The notes beneath the pieces are model-generated. The model ran no database searches. It was given only the letters and a program-made list of their open reading frames with translations, and was not told where the DNA came from. From positions 186,001-250,000 of the forward strand of contig NW_002476495.1 of the NCBI RefSeq assembly GCF_000189635.1: 64,000 nucleotides of DNA, in the 5' to 3' direction. Of the stretch, positions 35,831-48,579 are shown one piece after another. A program made the position numbers and the translations under genes. Source of the stretch: Tetrahymena thermophila SB210 (taxonomy: Eukaryota; Ciliophora; Oligohymenophorea; Hymenostomatida; Tetrahymenidae). Each line of letters starts with the position of its first letter. Positions within the stretch are counted from its first letter, which is position 1.

Positions 35831-37145
35831 TTTAATTTACTAAATTATTTTTAAATTCTAATTAATTAATTAATAAAATTCGAATTAAAAATTTGAGATT
35901 GAAAATTGTATAAATTACTCATTTAATTTTAATCTAAAATTAACTTATGAAAATAAATTGATATTTTGAGATTAAAAACTTTCAATGTATGTATATTCTT
36001 CTTGTAAAAATTGATAAAAATATTCTAACTTTACAGCAACTGCTCACTTGTAAAGAATGTAAGCAATTTGCTTAAAACGAAATCATTAATTAAATACCCA
36101 TAAAATTTAAATAAGACAATTACTATTTTGACTTTTCCTCACTTAATATATCGTAAAATACTTATTAAATATAATACAAAAATGCTTTTAATTTTCAAAA
36201 AATAAAAAATTTAAATAAATCGAAAAATTTATAGCTATCTATCTATCAGCAATTTTGATAACATAATTTTTAAAAATAGAAAAAGTAAGACTTAATTAAT
36301 TCAAATTATGAAAATTCAGAGTAAATTTTATTCTAAAGACTGCTATTAAAATAAAAAATAATCATTTTGATTATTATTATTATTTTTATATCCCAGGAAG
36401 ATATAAATCTCTTCTTTTGTTTTAACTATTTTTGCTAAAAATAATAACAAAATGAAATATAGGATAATATAAATTACTTTATCATTTGTAGCAAAATGAG
36501 AAAATTACATTAATTAAAATAATTTTGTTAAATAATTAAATAAATTTTAATTAAATAAAATAAAAACCTATTTTTAGAGAGTTAATTTGAAATAACTAAT
36601 ATTAGAAACAAAATTTACAAATATTAAATCTAATTTAATTGACAAATGATTGTTAATTTTAGTTTTTAATTTGTTTTTAAATTTTACTTTATCGATTTTA
36701 TTTTTAAGTAAATATTAAAAAAATTAAGAAATATTTTATTAAAGAAAAAATTAAATTATAAATTGTTTTTTAATCCTTTTTTTTTTAAATTTAGTTTCTT
36801 AGTTTCTTTATTTGCTATTTGGAATAGTTATTAGTGTAAAAAAAAATATATATAAATTATTATGAAATTGCATATTTTAAATGTTGAAACAAGGTGCTAA
36901 TAAATTATTTAATAAAATAAAAAAAATGTAATAAGATATAGAACAACTAATAATATTAATTAAGAATATAAAAACATAAATTCTATTGATATTTTATTTC
37001 AAGCAAAATCTTAAATAAATAAATAAATAAAAGAATAAATTGAGATAAAATATAAATAATATATATTCGAAGGAACTAATTTATTTTGTATTCACTTTCA
37101 TTCCTTTTCTTAAAACACTAAATAAAATAAAATAATTTGGAATTT

Positions 37146-37178
<33 letters not shown>

Positions 37179-37180
37179 TT
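37146..37180. repeat. (CAGT)n microsatellite within duplication copy 1
   Basis: CAGT units with one changed unit (AAGT). The same site in copy 2 carries TTAG units. Confidence 0.85.
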
Positions 37181-37739
37181 TTTAGATATTTTATTTTAGC
37201 ATATGAAATTAAATTTTACTGTAAATTTTAATTGGTTTGTTTCTGTTGCTTAAATAAATAAATACTTATTATATACTAAAATCTATAATAATAAAACTCA
37301 TGAAAGATATTTAGCATTTTATAAATGAATTAAATTTATTTAATTTAGCTTTTATTATTAAATCTAGTCATATTTTGTAATTGCTTTATTTATAACTTTG
37401 CTTTATTATATTTAATATAATAATAAGTACATAAAAAAATAAATTAAAATATCACTCTTGAGAAATAAAATCTAACTAACAAATATAATAGTCCTTTTTA
37501 ATTTGCATAGGGAGAATATCCTTTGAAATTTAAAATAGGGGAATATTTTTTAATTTGTATGGGAAAAATACATTAAATAACTATTTGGTAATAAAAGGAA
37601 AAATCAATATAAGAAATATATTTTTATAAATAAATCCCCTGTTAGTTGGATATATTATAATTATATTAATCGCTATTTATTAGTATATGAATATATTTAT
37701 GAGAATTTCATATAGTAGATTTAAGAAAAAAATTTTAAA

Positions 37740-38395
37740 ATAAGCAAAAATCAATTATTGAAACTTTCAATCATTTATTTATTTATCAAAAATTTTAATC
37801 CAATTTTACTTAGAGTCTCTATACCTATTCCATTTTTCATCTGTGTTTAAATTTTCAATGACTATTTTCTTTCAAGATTAATTTATTTGCAGTCCTTTCA
37901 TTAAAGTGCATAATGGAAAAATATATTGTAAAAGAGATTTTAGAAGTAATTTTAAAATAAGCAAAAATTAATAATCGAAGTTTTTAAATCATTTATTTAT
38001 CTATTAAAAATTCAACAATTTCTTAGAATCTCCAAACAAATATATTTCATTTTTCATCTATGTTAAAATTTTAAATGACTTTTTTTCTTTCAAGATTAAT
38101 TTATTAGCAATTCATTCATTCATTAAAGAGCAAAATGGAAAAATATATTATAAAAATGATTTAGAAGAAAATTTTTTAAATAAATAAAAATCAATCAAAG
38201 AAGCGCTTTCATTCATTCATTCATTCATTCATTTATTTATTAAAAATTTAAATCCAATGATTTCATTGATAGTCCAAACCTATTTCATTCATTTTTCATC
38301 TGTGTTTAAATTTTGAATGACTTATTTTTCTTTATTAATTAATTTATTTGTAGTTTATAAAAACGCATAATGGAAAATATCTTGTAAAAAATAAG
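37740..38395 (+). repeat. Three tandem ~210-220-bp units
   Basis: Units start near 37,745, 37,965 and 38,185. Each has CAAAAATCAAT, TCATTTATTTAT, TTTTTCATCTGTG, TTCTTTCAAGATTAATTTAT (or close variants) and ATAATGGAAAAATATATTGT. The end of duplication copy 2 enters the same unit. Confidence 0.7.
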
Positions 38396-41300
38396 GAATT
38401 TAGCACTATTGAAAAAACAAAGCAAGATATTTTTGTTTTAAATCAAGTTCTATCTAAATAAATATCTAAGAATATTAAATTGAATTTTTTAAAAGACCTA
38501 GTAAATATGATATTTAACATATAATTTAGGAAACTTTTGAAGCTTTTCAAAGAGGCTTTAGGAGAAATTTTAATTATTTTTTACCAAATAAGGTCTTATA
38601 GACCCTGAATTAGTTAATATATTTAAATGCATGCGGTATATGCATATGTTTAAATAAAGAGAAAAAATCATCTATTATTTATTAATATTTTCTTAGGAGA
38701 TTTGAAGAGAAATTGTTAAATTTAAAATAAAAAAGAAATTTAATTTATTGAGATAGATAACAAATTCTGAAGAAGACAAATTTTAATAATATTTAATCAG
38801 TTTTGAAATACATAGTCGAATAAATAAATAAATTAATACATCATCAACTCGAAAAATTTTATTTTAGTTCTACAACAAATCATTTCATATACTTGTATGA
38901 TAAAACTATAATAAAAATTTATAAAAATATTTGCGCTAAGATGGGATGGATATATAATATACGCATCGCATTTAGTTGTATTTCGAAAAAGAAATAATTT
39001 TTATTTATTTGCTTTATGTTTATTTATGTATTTAATAAATTTAGGGAAAATACACTATTTGTTTTGAGGGGAAATTCACTTTTTGTTTGTTTTTTTCCAA
39101 TTAAAATTTACTTTCTTTTTTTATTGTAAATTTTTAAGATGACTAATTAAAAATATCTCATCACTTTAATATATGAAATTTGAACTAAATGGCATTTTAT
39201 TTGTCAATTTTAATTATTAAGTTTTTAAAGAAATGAATTGAATCTTCTATTGGGAAAATTAATTAGTTTTCAAATTAAAGATATTTCCATCGGAAGAAAT
39301 TCAGCTGAGCTTAATTTTAATTTTTAGATTTTATTTGATTTTATATATATGTATGTATCATTAGGAAATTTTAAATATTCTTCTTTGTTTAAAAATTTAA
39401 TCTAATTTATCATTTTCTAAATAAGAGTCTTTATTTTGTAGCTTCTGCATAGAATAAAAACTATAAAAAAATTTATTAAATTTAACATTTAAAAATGTTA
39501 AATTCATTCATTTCTTTACATTATTATAAAATATTTATTTTTAAATTATGATTTTTACTTTAATAAAAGATGTATCGCAAAAAAAAATAAGACATTTTGT
39601 TTGAGAAGCTTAAAAACGAAAGAAAAAATAGCTTTTAAATAATGGGTTTAACTATTATTTTTCATTTGATTCTAATTTGTTTTTTAATATAGGCTTTGTA
39701 TTTAATAGCCTGATTTTTTTTATTTATTTGTGAATATGTGTTTGCTTTTTTTATTTACTCTATTTTAATTACGCATTTATTTAATTTTTACCTGAAATTG
39801 CTAGGCGGCAATCAATATATTTTAATGTAAGGATTGATTCCAGATAAAAGTAAATTTAGAAAGTAAGTCCTCTTGACTTGAATGAAAATAAATAAATAAA
39901 TAAATAATTATCGAGAAGATACTTATAAATTCTTAAGAAGACATTTTTTATTAATATTTAATCAGAAAAATATTATTTTTTTTTAATTACAAAATCTCCT
40001 AAATACTCTTGTGTATCTATCTTTCTATTTCATGAAAAATAATGCATTTAATTAACTTTAAAAAATTTAGATAAATTTCCTTTTATGGATATGTATGTTT
40101 TAGAAAATCTATAATAAATATTCTGTTTGTTTTTTAAAATTTTTTTGCAAGAAATAATTTTTTAAAGCTCAAAGCGCTCTTTCAAGTAAAATTGTTATTA
40201 ACGGAAAGAAAGAATTATCAATATGATCAATTTTTGGTTTTTAAATACGAATAAATAAAATTTAATGAATTGATAAATATTTTATATGATAATTGCCTTT
40301 AAATTTTCTATTCTCTTCATTTATTTATTTACAGTGCCAGCAGCCAATTTTTACAAGATTTTTTATAAATAATTATCAAAAAAATTTTTTTTTTTTTATG
40401 AGAATGCAATAAGTAATTGATAGCCAGGGAGAGACTATAGATTATTGATTATAAGATAGTTTATGGTATAATATGTTTGACTTTAATAATTTATTTTTTG
40501 TAAAAATTGGTTGTTACTACTGTATTTATTTATTTATTTCTTTCTTTCTTTCTTTTACTTTTAAATTAATGAATTAGTTAGTTACTTTTTATTATCTTTG
40601 TTCTAATAATTTAAAATGTATAAATGTATCAATTTATACAGAAAAATTAAAGCTCCTTAATCATAAAAAATATTTTAAAAATTTATGAATTCAATATTGG
40701 TTTATCCATAATCAATTTAAAGATAAAATAAAATCTCTTGTATTTATTTAAATAAATATTTCTTTTGATTGAAAGAAGTATTTTTTTACAATAACAAAAC
40801 AGCAAATGTCAAGTAAATTAAAAAAAAAAGCCTTTATTTATTTTTGAGCAAAGATCTAAATAAATATTTATATTTTATTTTTTCTAATTTATTCGTTAGA
40901 AGACAAATTTTGTTAATATTTCATCAGAAAACCATCAAACATTTATTATATTCAAATCTTTTAAAGACAAATTTTGTTAATATTACATCAATAAATGATT
41001 TTGTCTATTATTACAAGCTCTTCTGAAGACAAATTTTATTATTATTTCATCAGAATGAAAAATTTATTAAGTGATAATGAAGGAAACTAATTCCTCCTCT
41101 TTTCTCTCAAATTTTCTCTTCATGCAAAATTAAATTTTTGTTTTTTAAACTTTCTTTATTGATGTTCTTGTTAAACCTTCAATTTTTATAAGTAAAAATA
41201 AATATATATGACTGTTATATTAATTTGTTATTTGATGAATGTTTTATATGCAATATATATTATCATCCATATAATTAATATACATGAAAAAAAATATAGA

Positions 41301-41949
41301 CTTATTCTTACAAATCCTCAGAAGACAATTTATGTTAATATTTTACCAGAATCTTTCCAATAAATTCTTTAAAAGACATATTTTTTTAATATTTTATCAG
41401 AAAATTAATCAATATTTTATTTGCAAATTTTATTTAAAATACCTACCATATTCTCCTAAAAATTTAGAAAATTTTCAACTTATTAGCTTGTAATAAAGTT
41501 GAATAAAGCTTTTCATGTTTAGTTTTCTCCTACTTTTAATGATTAATTCAAAAATAGTATTTATAAAAAATAGCATCAATTAATTTTCTATATCATTTTG
41601 TGTTAAGAAATGGAAAGATTTAGAACTTTTAGAATTTTGATTTTTTTTAAATGTTATTTTAAAATCGAAATGACAAAATAATTTTCATGAAAAAAAAATA
41701 AATTAAAGGTATGAATGTAGAATTTCATATTTTTAAATTTGTTTTTTTTCATTTAGAACCTACATTATACTATACTTGATAAAAGTAGATGTTTCAAATA
41801 AGCTAATCTAAAAAATTTTGTTTTTCTCATGAATTAATTAATAAATTTACCTACCCGATTGATCATTTATTTTTAATTCAAGTCAATTAATATTAAGAGG
41901 GAAAATTATTAAACGAATGAATGAATAATCTTCAAATTATTAAGCAATA
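38396..41949. other. Intergenic; extended upstream region of antigen gene 3
   Basis: No exon is supported. Stretches at 38,640-38,830, 39,130-39,330 and 39,890-40,060 are homologous to 43,820-44,010, 44,100-44,310 and 44,330-44,420, so the amplified antigen unit reaches several kilobases upstream. The motif array is listed separately. Confidence 0.55.
40898..41400 (+). repeat. Array of AGACAAATTTT...TTAATATTTCATCAG motif upstream of antigen gene 3
   Basis: Copies lie near 40,898, 40,963, 41,025, 41,321 and 41,371; the first three are 62-65 bp apart. Each is AAGACAAATTTT (or AAGACATATTTT), one or two bases, then TTAATATT(T/A)CATCAG or TTTATCAG. The same series occurs before the other antigen genes. 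It may be a regulatory array or a decayed repeat. Confidence 0.65.
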
Positions 41950-42077
41950 GAATGAATAATCTTCAAATTATTCAGCTCAGCTGTATTAATTTTAAAATAG
42001 AGCAAAATTTCAATTATAAAGATTTAATAAAAATAAAAAATACAAATAAATATAAACTAATTTTGCAAAAAAAAAAA
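41950..42077 (+). promoter_or_regulatory. Conserved proximal upstream block of antigen gene 3
   Basis: Contains AATCTTCAAATTATTCAGCTC, GAGCAAAATTTCAATTATAA and an A-rich leader. A 27-bp stretch (GAATGAATAATCTTCAAATTAT) is tandemly doubled here from 41,918, unlike at other copies. Confidence 0.55.
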
Positions 42078-43028
42078 ATGAAAGCAACTTCTTTGATACT
42101 TATTTCATTAGCTGTAATTGCTACAGTAAACGCTTGTACTGATACTAACGCTACTGCTGGTGCTGGAGGTACTTGTTTCTGTAATGCTGGTTATTATGGT
42201 ACTTCTACCGATGTCACTCCTTCTGGATCTTGCACAAAATGCCCAACTGGAACTAATTCTGCTGCTGCCACTGCCTCAGGTACTCTTGTCAGCTCATGCA
42301 CTTGTAATGACACTAATGCCTCCCTTAAGGGTGATAACTCTGGTTGCTAATGTAAGGCTAACTTCTACGGTACACCTAACGCCGTCTCTGGTGGTGCTAC
42401 TGGATGTTCTGCATGCCCAACTGGTACTACTTCCCCTGCTGGTACAGCTGCTGTTACTTCATGCGCTTGCAATGATACTAATGCCTCCCTTAAGGGTGAT
42501 AACTCTGGTTGCTAATGTAAGGCTAACTTCTACGGTACACCTAACGCCGTCTCTGGTGGTGCTACTGGATGTACTGCATGCCCAACTGGTTCTGCCGCTG
42601 CTGCTGGTTCAACTGCTGTTACTTCATGCGCTTGTAACGATACTAACTCTTCCCTCAAGGCTGATAACAGTGCTTGTGTATGTAAGGCTAACTTCTACGG
42701 TACACCTAACGCCGTCGCTGGTGGTGCTACTGGATGTACTGCATGCCCAACTGGAACAACTTCTACTGCCGGTACAACTGTTATTGGTTCATGCGCTTGT
42801 CCAGACACTAACGCTTCTCTTAACACTGCTACTCCTCCTGTTTGCTAATGTAATGCTAATTTCTATGGTACCCCTACCTCTTCTGGTGCCAGTGGATGTA
42901 CTGCATGTCCTTCTGGATAAACTGCCCCAGCTGGTTCTGCTACTAATGTTTGCAAAGCTGCTTCAACATCTTCCACTTACATTTTACCCATAGTTTCTTT
43001 GCTTTTCTCTTTAGTTATGCTTATTTGA
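42078..43028 (+). CDS. Immobilization-antigen-type GPI-anchored surface protein, copy 3 (5 repeats)
   Basis: The frame has 317 codons (316 aa). The signal peptide is MKATSLILISLAVIATVNA. Five cysteine units follow; three of them carry the longer core NFYGTPNAVSGGATGC or NAVAGGATGC and begin CNDTNASLKGDN. The tail SSTYILPIVSLLFSLVMLI is a GPI-type signal. Gln is TAA in each CQCKANFYG. An upstream in-frame ATG exists at 41,952, but the signal peptide and alignment with the other copies fix the start at 42,078. It is almost identical to copy 5, 6.5 kb away. Repeat units within the gene are nearly identical at DNA level, which favours unequal exchange. Confidence 0.87.
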
Positions 43029-45577
43029 AGTTAATTTTTCACAAAAATATCTTTAAAACAGCAATTATTAAAAATTTAATCAATTTTTGTCTGTTAGTCA
43101 ATAAATATTAATTTTATGTTCTAATGATTTGAAAATTGATTAATTATTTTTATCATACAGCAAAATAAAATATTACTTCTTTCAAATATATTTATTTTTT
43201 CAAAATCAATTATAAAATACAACAGTAATATAGTAAGCATAAAAGTAGTTAAATAAACAAACAAACAAACAAATAAATTTAAATAATGTATGCCTATAAA
43301 TATGAAAAGCTACAAGCTAGCTAGCTAGCTAGCTCTTCAATCAAATTTTTATAAAAAATAAAAATATACTGATTTGAGTATTATTCATACTACTCTTTAA
43401 AAATGTTAAGAAAAAAGTTATTACTGTTCTCACTTAAAATTTAACATGCAATTATATCTTTTTATAATTAATATTTATTTGACTTATTTTGATTTCAGTA
43501 ATATGAAGAATAAAGAATTATTTTTAAAAAATCTGATAAATCAATCAGACTAAATAAAAAAAATAATGAAATTTTTAAAAATAACATTAAAAATTTGTAA
43601 CATATAAATTTGAGGGTGGGTGGGTATATTCGTAAAGGTATTTAAAGTTTTAAATAATTTTTCTTTATATACATAATGTCAGCTGATTATCAATAAGTTT
43701 TTATTTAAAAATACCTCCTTCCTACTTTTTCTAAAATTAATATTTTATTATAGCCTAGATAAAAACTATTATTTACCAAATCAGCGTTAATATACTCGTT
43801 ATTAGTTAATTTATTTAGATAAATGAATAAAGCATATACATATTTGATAATGAGAAAAAATGATCCATTTTTTCTTCGGAGATTTAAAGAGATTTTATTA
43901 AATTTGAAATAAAAGAATGAAATTTAATTTTATTTAGATGGATAACTAATTCTGAAGAAGACAAATTTTAATAATATTTAATCAGATTTAGATTTGAAAT
44001 ATATGACCTAATAAATAAATATCTCATCACACGTAGTGGATATTTGTTTTATGTTTTTTACTATTGAAATCTACTTTTTTATCATAAATCCTTAAGAAAA
44101 AGAAGATGACAAATTTTAAAATTATTTCATCATTCAAATATCTAAAATTAATTTGAATTAATTCATAAATATCTTAGTATTTTTATTACTAAGTTTTTTG
44201 AAGAAAGTAACTGATACTTTTATTGGGAAAATATATTTGTGAATTAAGGATATGATAGCAGAAAGAAATTCATGATTTCTAATCAAAATAAATATTGAAA
44301 TCACGCTTAAACGAAAATAAATGATTATCTAGATGATACTTATAAATTCTTAAGAAGACAAATTTTATTAATATTTAATCAGAAAGATATATATATATAT
44401 TTTTTATTAAAAAATGTCCTAAATACTCTCATGCTTAAATTTTTTTAAAAATAATGCGTTATATTAAATTTAGATATTTATTACTAGTATGAATGCGATA
44501 GAAAATCTATTACAATCTGTTTATTTATCTAAATTTTTTCCGAGAAATAATTTCTTTTAAGGTCTAAGTGTACTTTCAAATTAAATTGTTATTACTGTAA
44601 ACAAAATTATGAATTTGATTAATTTTTGGTTTGTAAATTAAATTAAATACAATTTATAAATAGATTAGAATAATTCCCAATACATTTTCTATTCTCTTTT
44701 ATTTATTTCTTTCTTTTACATTTAAATAATTAGCGAATTTTTACTATCTTTGTTCAAATAAAACCAAATGTATGAAAGTATACACAAAAATTAAAGTTTC
44801 TTAATCATAAAAAAATAATTTTAAATTCAGCATTAGTTTATCCTGATCAATTTTTAGATAAATTATGTTTAAAATATTAAATTTAATGTAATCATTTAAA
44901 TAAATTTGAGATTTTCATTAATGTATTTTTATAATAGCAAGCAAACAATAAATTTCAAGCAAAATATAGGGTAAACCTTTATTTATTTTTGAGCAAAGAA
45001 AAATCAATATTATAAATATTTATATATAATTTTTTAATTTATTAGAGAGGAGACACATTTTTTAAATATTAAATCAAAAGATCAGCAAATATTTATTATA
45101 TTCAAATTTTAAAGACAAATTTTGTTAATATTTCATCAAGAAATGATCATATCTATTATAACTCTTATGAACACAAATTTTATTAATATTTTGTCTGATC
45201 TAAGAATTTAACTAAGTGAAAAAGAAAGAAAGAAAGAAAGAAATTAATTAATTAATTTCTCCTCTTTTCTCCCAAATTTTCTCATCATTTTCTTGTTGAT
45301 ATTTTTATTGATTCTTTTATTCAAAAACTGTAAGATCCAATAAATATATATGATCTATGGAAAAATTTTCAAGACAACATAGCATTGATAAAAAAATAAA
45401 AATTTTCTATTTTATTTTGTGTTTAGAAATAGATTTAGAGCTTTTGGAATTTCAACTTGAAAAAAACTATCATTAGAATAAAGTATCATTAATTAATAAA
45501 TTAACATACCCTATAGATCATTTTTTTAAAATTAAAGATAATTAATATAAATAAGAAGAATTGATAAACGAACGATT
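43029..45577. other. Intergenic between antigen genes 3 and 4
   Basis: It begins with the shared antigen 3' flank (to ~43,150). A GCTA tract lies at 43,317-43,334. 43,820-45,300 is homologous to the upstream regions of antigen genes 3 and 5 and includes degenerate motif copies near 43,952, 44,353, 45,049, 45,112 and 45,170. A GAAA tract lies at 45,221-45,241. No exon is supported. Confidence 0.55.
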
Positions 45578-45692
45578 GGGTAATCTTCAAATTATCCTAG
45601 CTCAGCTGTATTATTCTTTTAATAGAGCAAAATTTCAATTATAAAGATTTAATAAAATTTCAAATAAATAGAAATTAATATTGTAAAAAAAA
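45578..45692 (+). promoter_or_regulatory. Conserved proximal upstream block of antigen gene 4
   Basis: Contains AATCTTCAAATTATCCTAGC, TCAGCTGTATTATT, GAGCAAAATTTCAATTATAA and an A-rich leader. Same layout as the other four copies. Confidence 0.55.
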
Positions 45693-46139
45693 ATGAAAGT
45701 AACTTCTTTGATACTCATTTCATTAGCTGTAATTGCTACAGTAAACGCTTGTACTGATACTAATGCCACTGCTGGTGCCGGAGGTACTTGTTTCTGTAAT
45801 GCTGGTTATTATGGTACTTCTACTGATGTAACTGCTGCTGGATCTTGCCAAAAATGCCCAACTGGAACTAATTCTGCTGCTGCCACTGCCTCAGGAACTC
45901 TTGTCACCTCATGCAATTGTCTCGATACTAACGCTTCCCTCAACTCTGCTACTCCTCCTGTTTGCTAATGTAAAGCTAACTTCTATGGTACCCCTACTAA
46001 TTCTGGTGCTAGTGGATGTACTGCATGCCCTTCTGGATAAACTGCTCCAGCTGGTTCTACTACTAATGTTTGCAAATCTGCTTCTACATACATTTTACCT
46101 ATAGTTTCTTTGATTTTCTCTTTATTTATGCTTATTTGA
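45693..46139 (+). CDS. Immobilization-antigen-type surface protein, copy 4 (short, 2 repeats)
   Basis: The frame has 149 codons (148 aa). The signal peptide is MKVTSLILISLAVIATVNA, followed by only two cysteine units and the GPI-type tail STYILPIVSLIFSLFMLI. It joins the first unit (CTDTNATAGAGGTCFC) directly to the last unit (CQCKANFYGTPTNSGASGC), so the middle units found in other copies are absent. The frame is intact, and 5' and 3' flanks are those of the family, so it looks like a functional minimal member made by loss (or before gain) of internal repeats. Its Gln codon TAA after PPVC would truncate it under the standard code. Confidence 0.85.
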
Positions 46140-48457
46140 AGTTAATTTTTCACAAAAATGTCTTTAAAACAGCAATTATTAAAAATTTAATCAATTTTTG
46201 TCTGTTGGTCTATAAATATTAAATTTATGTTCTAATGATTTGAAAATTGGTTAAAAGTTTTATAATAAAAAACAAAATAAAAAATTAATTCATTTTTATT
46301 TATTTTTTCACATTCAACTTTCAAATTACAACAGTAAGTAATAATAAGCATATAAATGAGTAAAAAAACAAATATAATTATAAAAAGTTTGTCAATTAAA
46401 AATGAAAAGCTATTTTAAATATTTGCTTTATTTTAGATCCAAAAGAAGAAGAAGATGAAGAATGTTAAAAAATATCTTATCATTCAAATATATATCTAAA
46501 ATTTGTACTGTTTCATAATTAAATATCTTAGTATTTTTTTCTCAGTTTTAATGATTATATTTTTGATGAAGCTAACTCAAACTTTTATTGGAAAAATATT
46601 TTTGTGAATTAAAGATATTTTTGCAGAAATAAACTCCGTATTTCCAATCAAAATAAATATTAAAATCACACTGAAATCAAAATAAATAATAAATGATTAT
46701 TTAGATGATACTTATAAATTCTTAAGAAGACAAATTTTATTAATATTTAATCAGAAAGATATATATATTTTTATATTAAAAAATATCCTAAATACTCTCA
46801 CTCGTTTTCAATTTTATAAAAAAAATAATGTATTATATCAAATTTAGGTATATTTCTTATTATGAGTATTAATTCAATAGAAAATTTATTACAATCTGAT
46901 TATTTATCAAATTTTTGCTAGAAATAATTTTTTTAAAGCTCTAAGCACACTTTCAAATTAAATTATTGTTATTGTGAAAGAAAAATTATGAATTTTATCA
47001 ATTTTTGGTTTGTAAATAAATAAAGTTAATACAATTTAATAAATTGATAAATATTTTATGATATTTGCCTGTAAACTTTTATTTATATTATTATATATTA
47101 CTTTCTTTCTATTTTAATTAATTAATTAGTCAATTTTTATTATCTTTGTTAAAATATAATCAAATATATGAAAGTAAAAGCAAAAATTAAAGCTCCTTAA
47201 TCATAATAAATAATTTTAAAGATTTATGAATTTAATATGAGTTTTTCTATGATAAATTTTAAGAAAAATGATGTTTTAAGTGTTAAATTTTGTGTGATCA
47301 TTTAAATAAATTTGAGCTTTTCATTGATTTATTTTTTTATAATAACAAACAAACAATAAATTTATATTATTTTGCAAATATTTATTAGAGAGAAGACACA
47401 TTTTTTAATATTTCATCAGAAGATCATCAAGCATTTATTATATTCAAAGCTTTTAAAGACAAATTTTGTTAATATTTCATCAGTAAAGGATCATTTCTTT
47501 TACAGCTCTTGTGAAGACAAATTTTATTAATATTTCGTCAGAACTAAGAATTTAATTAAGTGATAGTATAGAAATTGATTAATTCCTCCTCTTTTCTCCC
47601 AATTCTTCTCTTCATTCTAAGTTTGATTTTTTTTAATTTAAACTTTCTTCATTGATATTACTGCTGATTTTTCCCTTCCAAAAATTGTAAGTGGAAATAA
47701 ATAAAAATTCATGAAAAAATATACAAGACAAATTATTTTTTCACACCCTGAGAAGACAACTTAAGCTAAGATTTAATGAGAAAATATAATAACTACTTTT
47801 CTAATAAATTCTTTAAAAGACAGATTTTTTTAATATTATATCAGAAAATTAATCAATATATATTTTATTTTAACTATTATTCTAATAAATTCTTTAGAAG
47901 ACATATTTTTTTAATATTTTATCAGAAAATTAATCAATATTTTATTTGCAAATCTAATTTATAAAAAGCCTACCGTATTCTCCTAAAACTTTAACATATT
48001 TTCTATTTGTTAGTTAGTAATAAAGTAGAATAAAGCATTTCATTTTTAATTCTTTCCTAATTTGAATGATTAATTCATAAGCAAAATTTATAAAAAATAA
48101 TAATTTTCTATTTTATTTTGTGTTTAGTAAAATTTAGTATTTTTGGATTTTCAACTTTAAAAAAATCATCTTTTAAACAAATGAAATTAAATGATTTTTA
48201 ATGCAAAAAAAATAATTAGCATAAAAAAAATAAGTTTATGATATGATATGAAAATTTCTTATTTTCAAATATGTTTTTTTTCATTTAGAACCTTTATTAT
48301 ACTATATTTGATATATTTAGGTAGATGCTTCAAATAAGTTAATTTTTAAAATATTAGTTTTTTATCATTGATAATAAATTAGCCTACCCTTTTGATCATT
48401 TATTTTAAATTCAAGATAATTAATATAAAGAGGGGAAATTGATAAACGAATGAATAA
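46140..48457. other. Intergenic between antigen genes 4 and 5
   Basis: It starts with the shared 3' flank. 46,440-47,380 is homologous to 44,100-45,000. The motif array is listed separately. No exon is supported. Confidence 0.55.
47391..47935 (+). repeat. Motif array upstream of antigen gene 5
   Basis: Six copies of the AAGACAAATTTT / TTAATATTTCATCAG motif lie near 47,391, 47,453, 47,511, 47,750, 47,813 and 47,895. The last two, followed by AAAATTAATCAATAT, are a local ~80-bp tandem duplication. Confidence 0.65.
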
Positions 48458-48579
48458 AAAATCTTCAAACTATCCCAGCTCAACTGTGTTAATTTGAAAA
48501 TAGAGCAAACTAAAATTATAAAGATTTAATAAAAATAAAAAATACAAATAAATATAAACTAATTTTGCAAAAAAAAAAA
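48458..48579 (+). promoter_or_regulatory. Conserved proximal upstream block of antigen gene 5
   Basis: Contains AATCTTCAAACTATCCCAGC, GAGCAAACTAAAATTATAA and an A-rich leader. Same layout as the other copies. Confidence 0.55.

Larger units (their letters stand above)
34016..38395 (+). repeat. Large direct duplication, copy 1
   Basis: This stretch matches 59,815 to the window end in the same order and orientation, offset about 25.8-26.0 kb. Shared words include AATAAATAGTAATAATAAAT at the start, TCCAAAATAACTAACTCTAC in the middle and GTTAGTTGGATATATTATAA towards the end. Identity looks like 80-90% with many small indels. Confidence 0.85.

Noticed and set aside
42160-42993. Long Leu/Val-rich open frame overlapping antigen copy 3 in another frame (also at 48,662-49,495, 16,841-17,299 and 20,084-20,410)
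   Set aside because: It is the frame-shifted shadow of Ala/Thr/Gly/Ser codons ending in T or C. The main frame has the signal peptide, cysteines and GPI tail.
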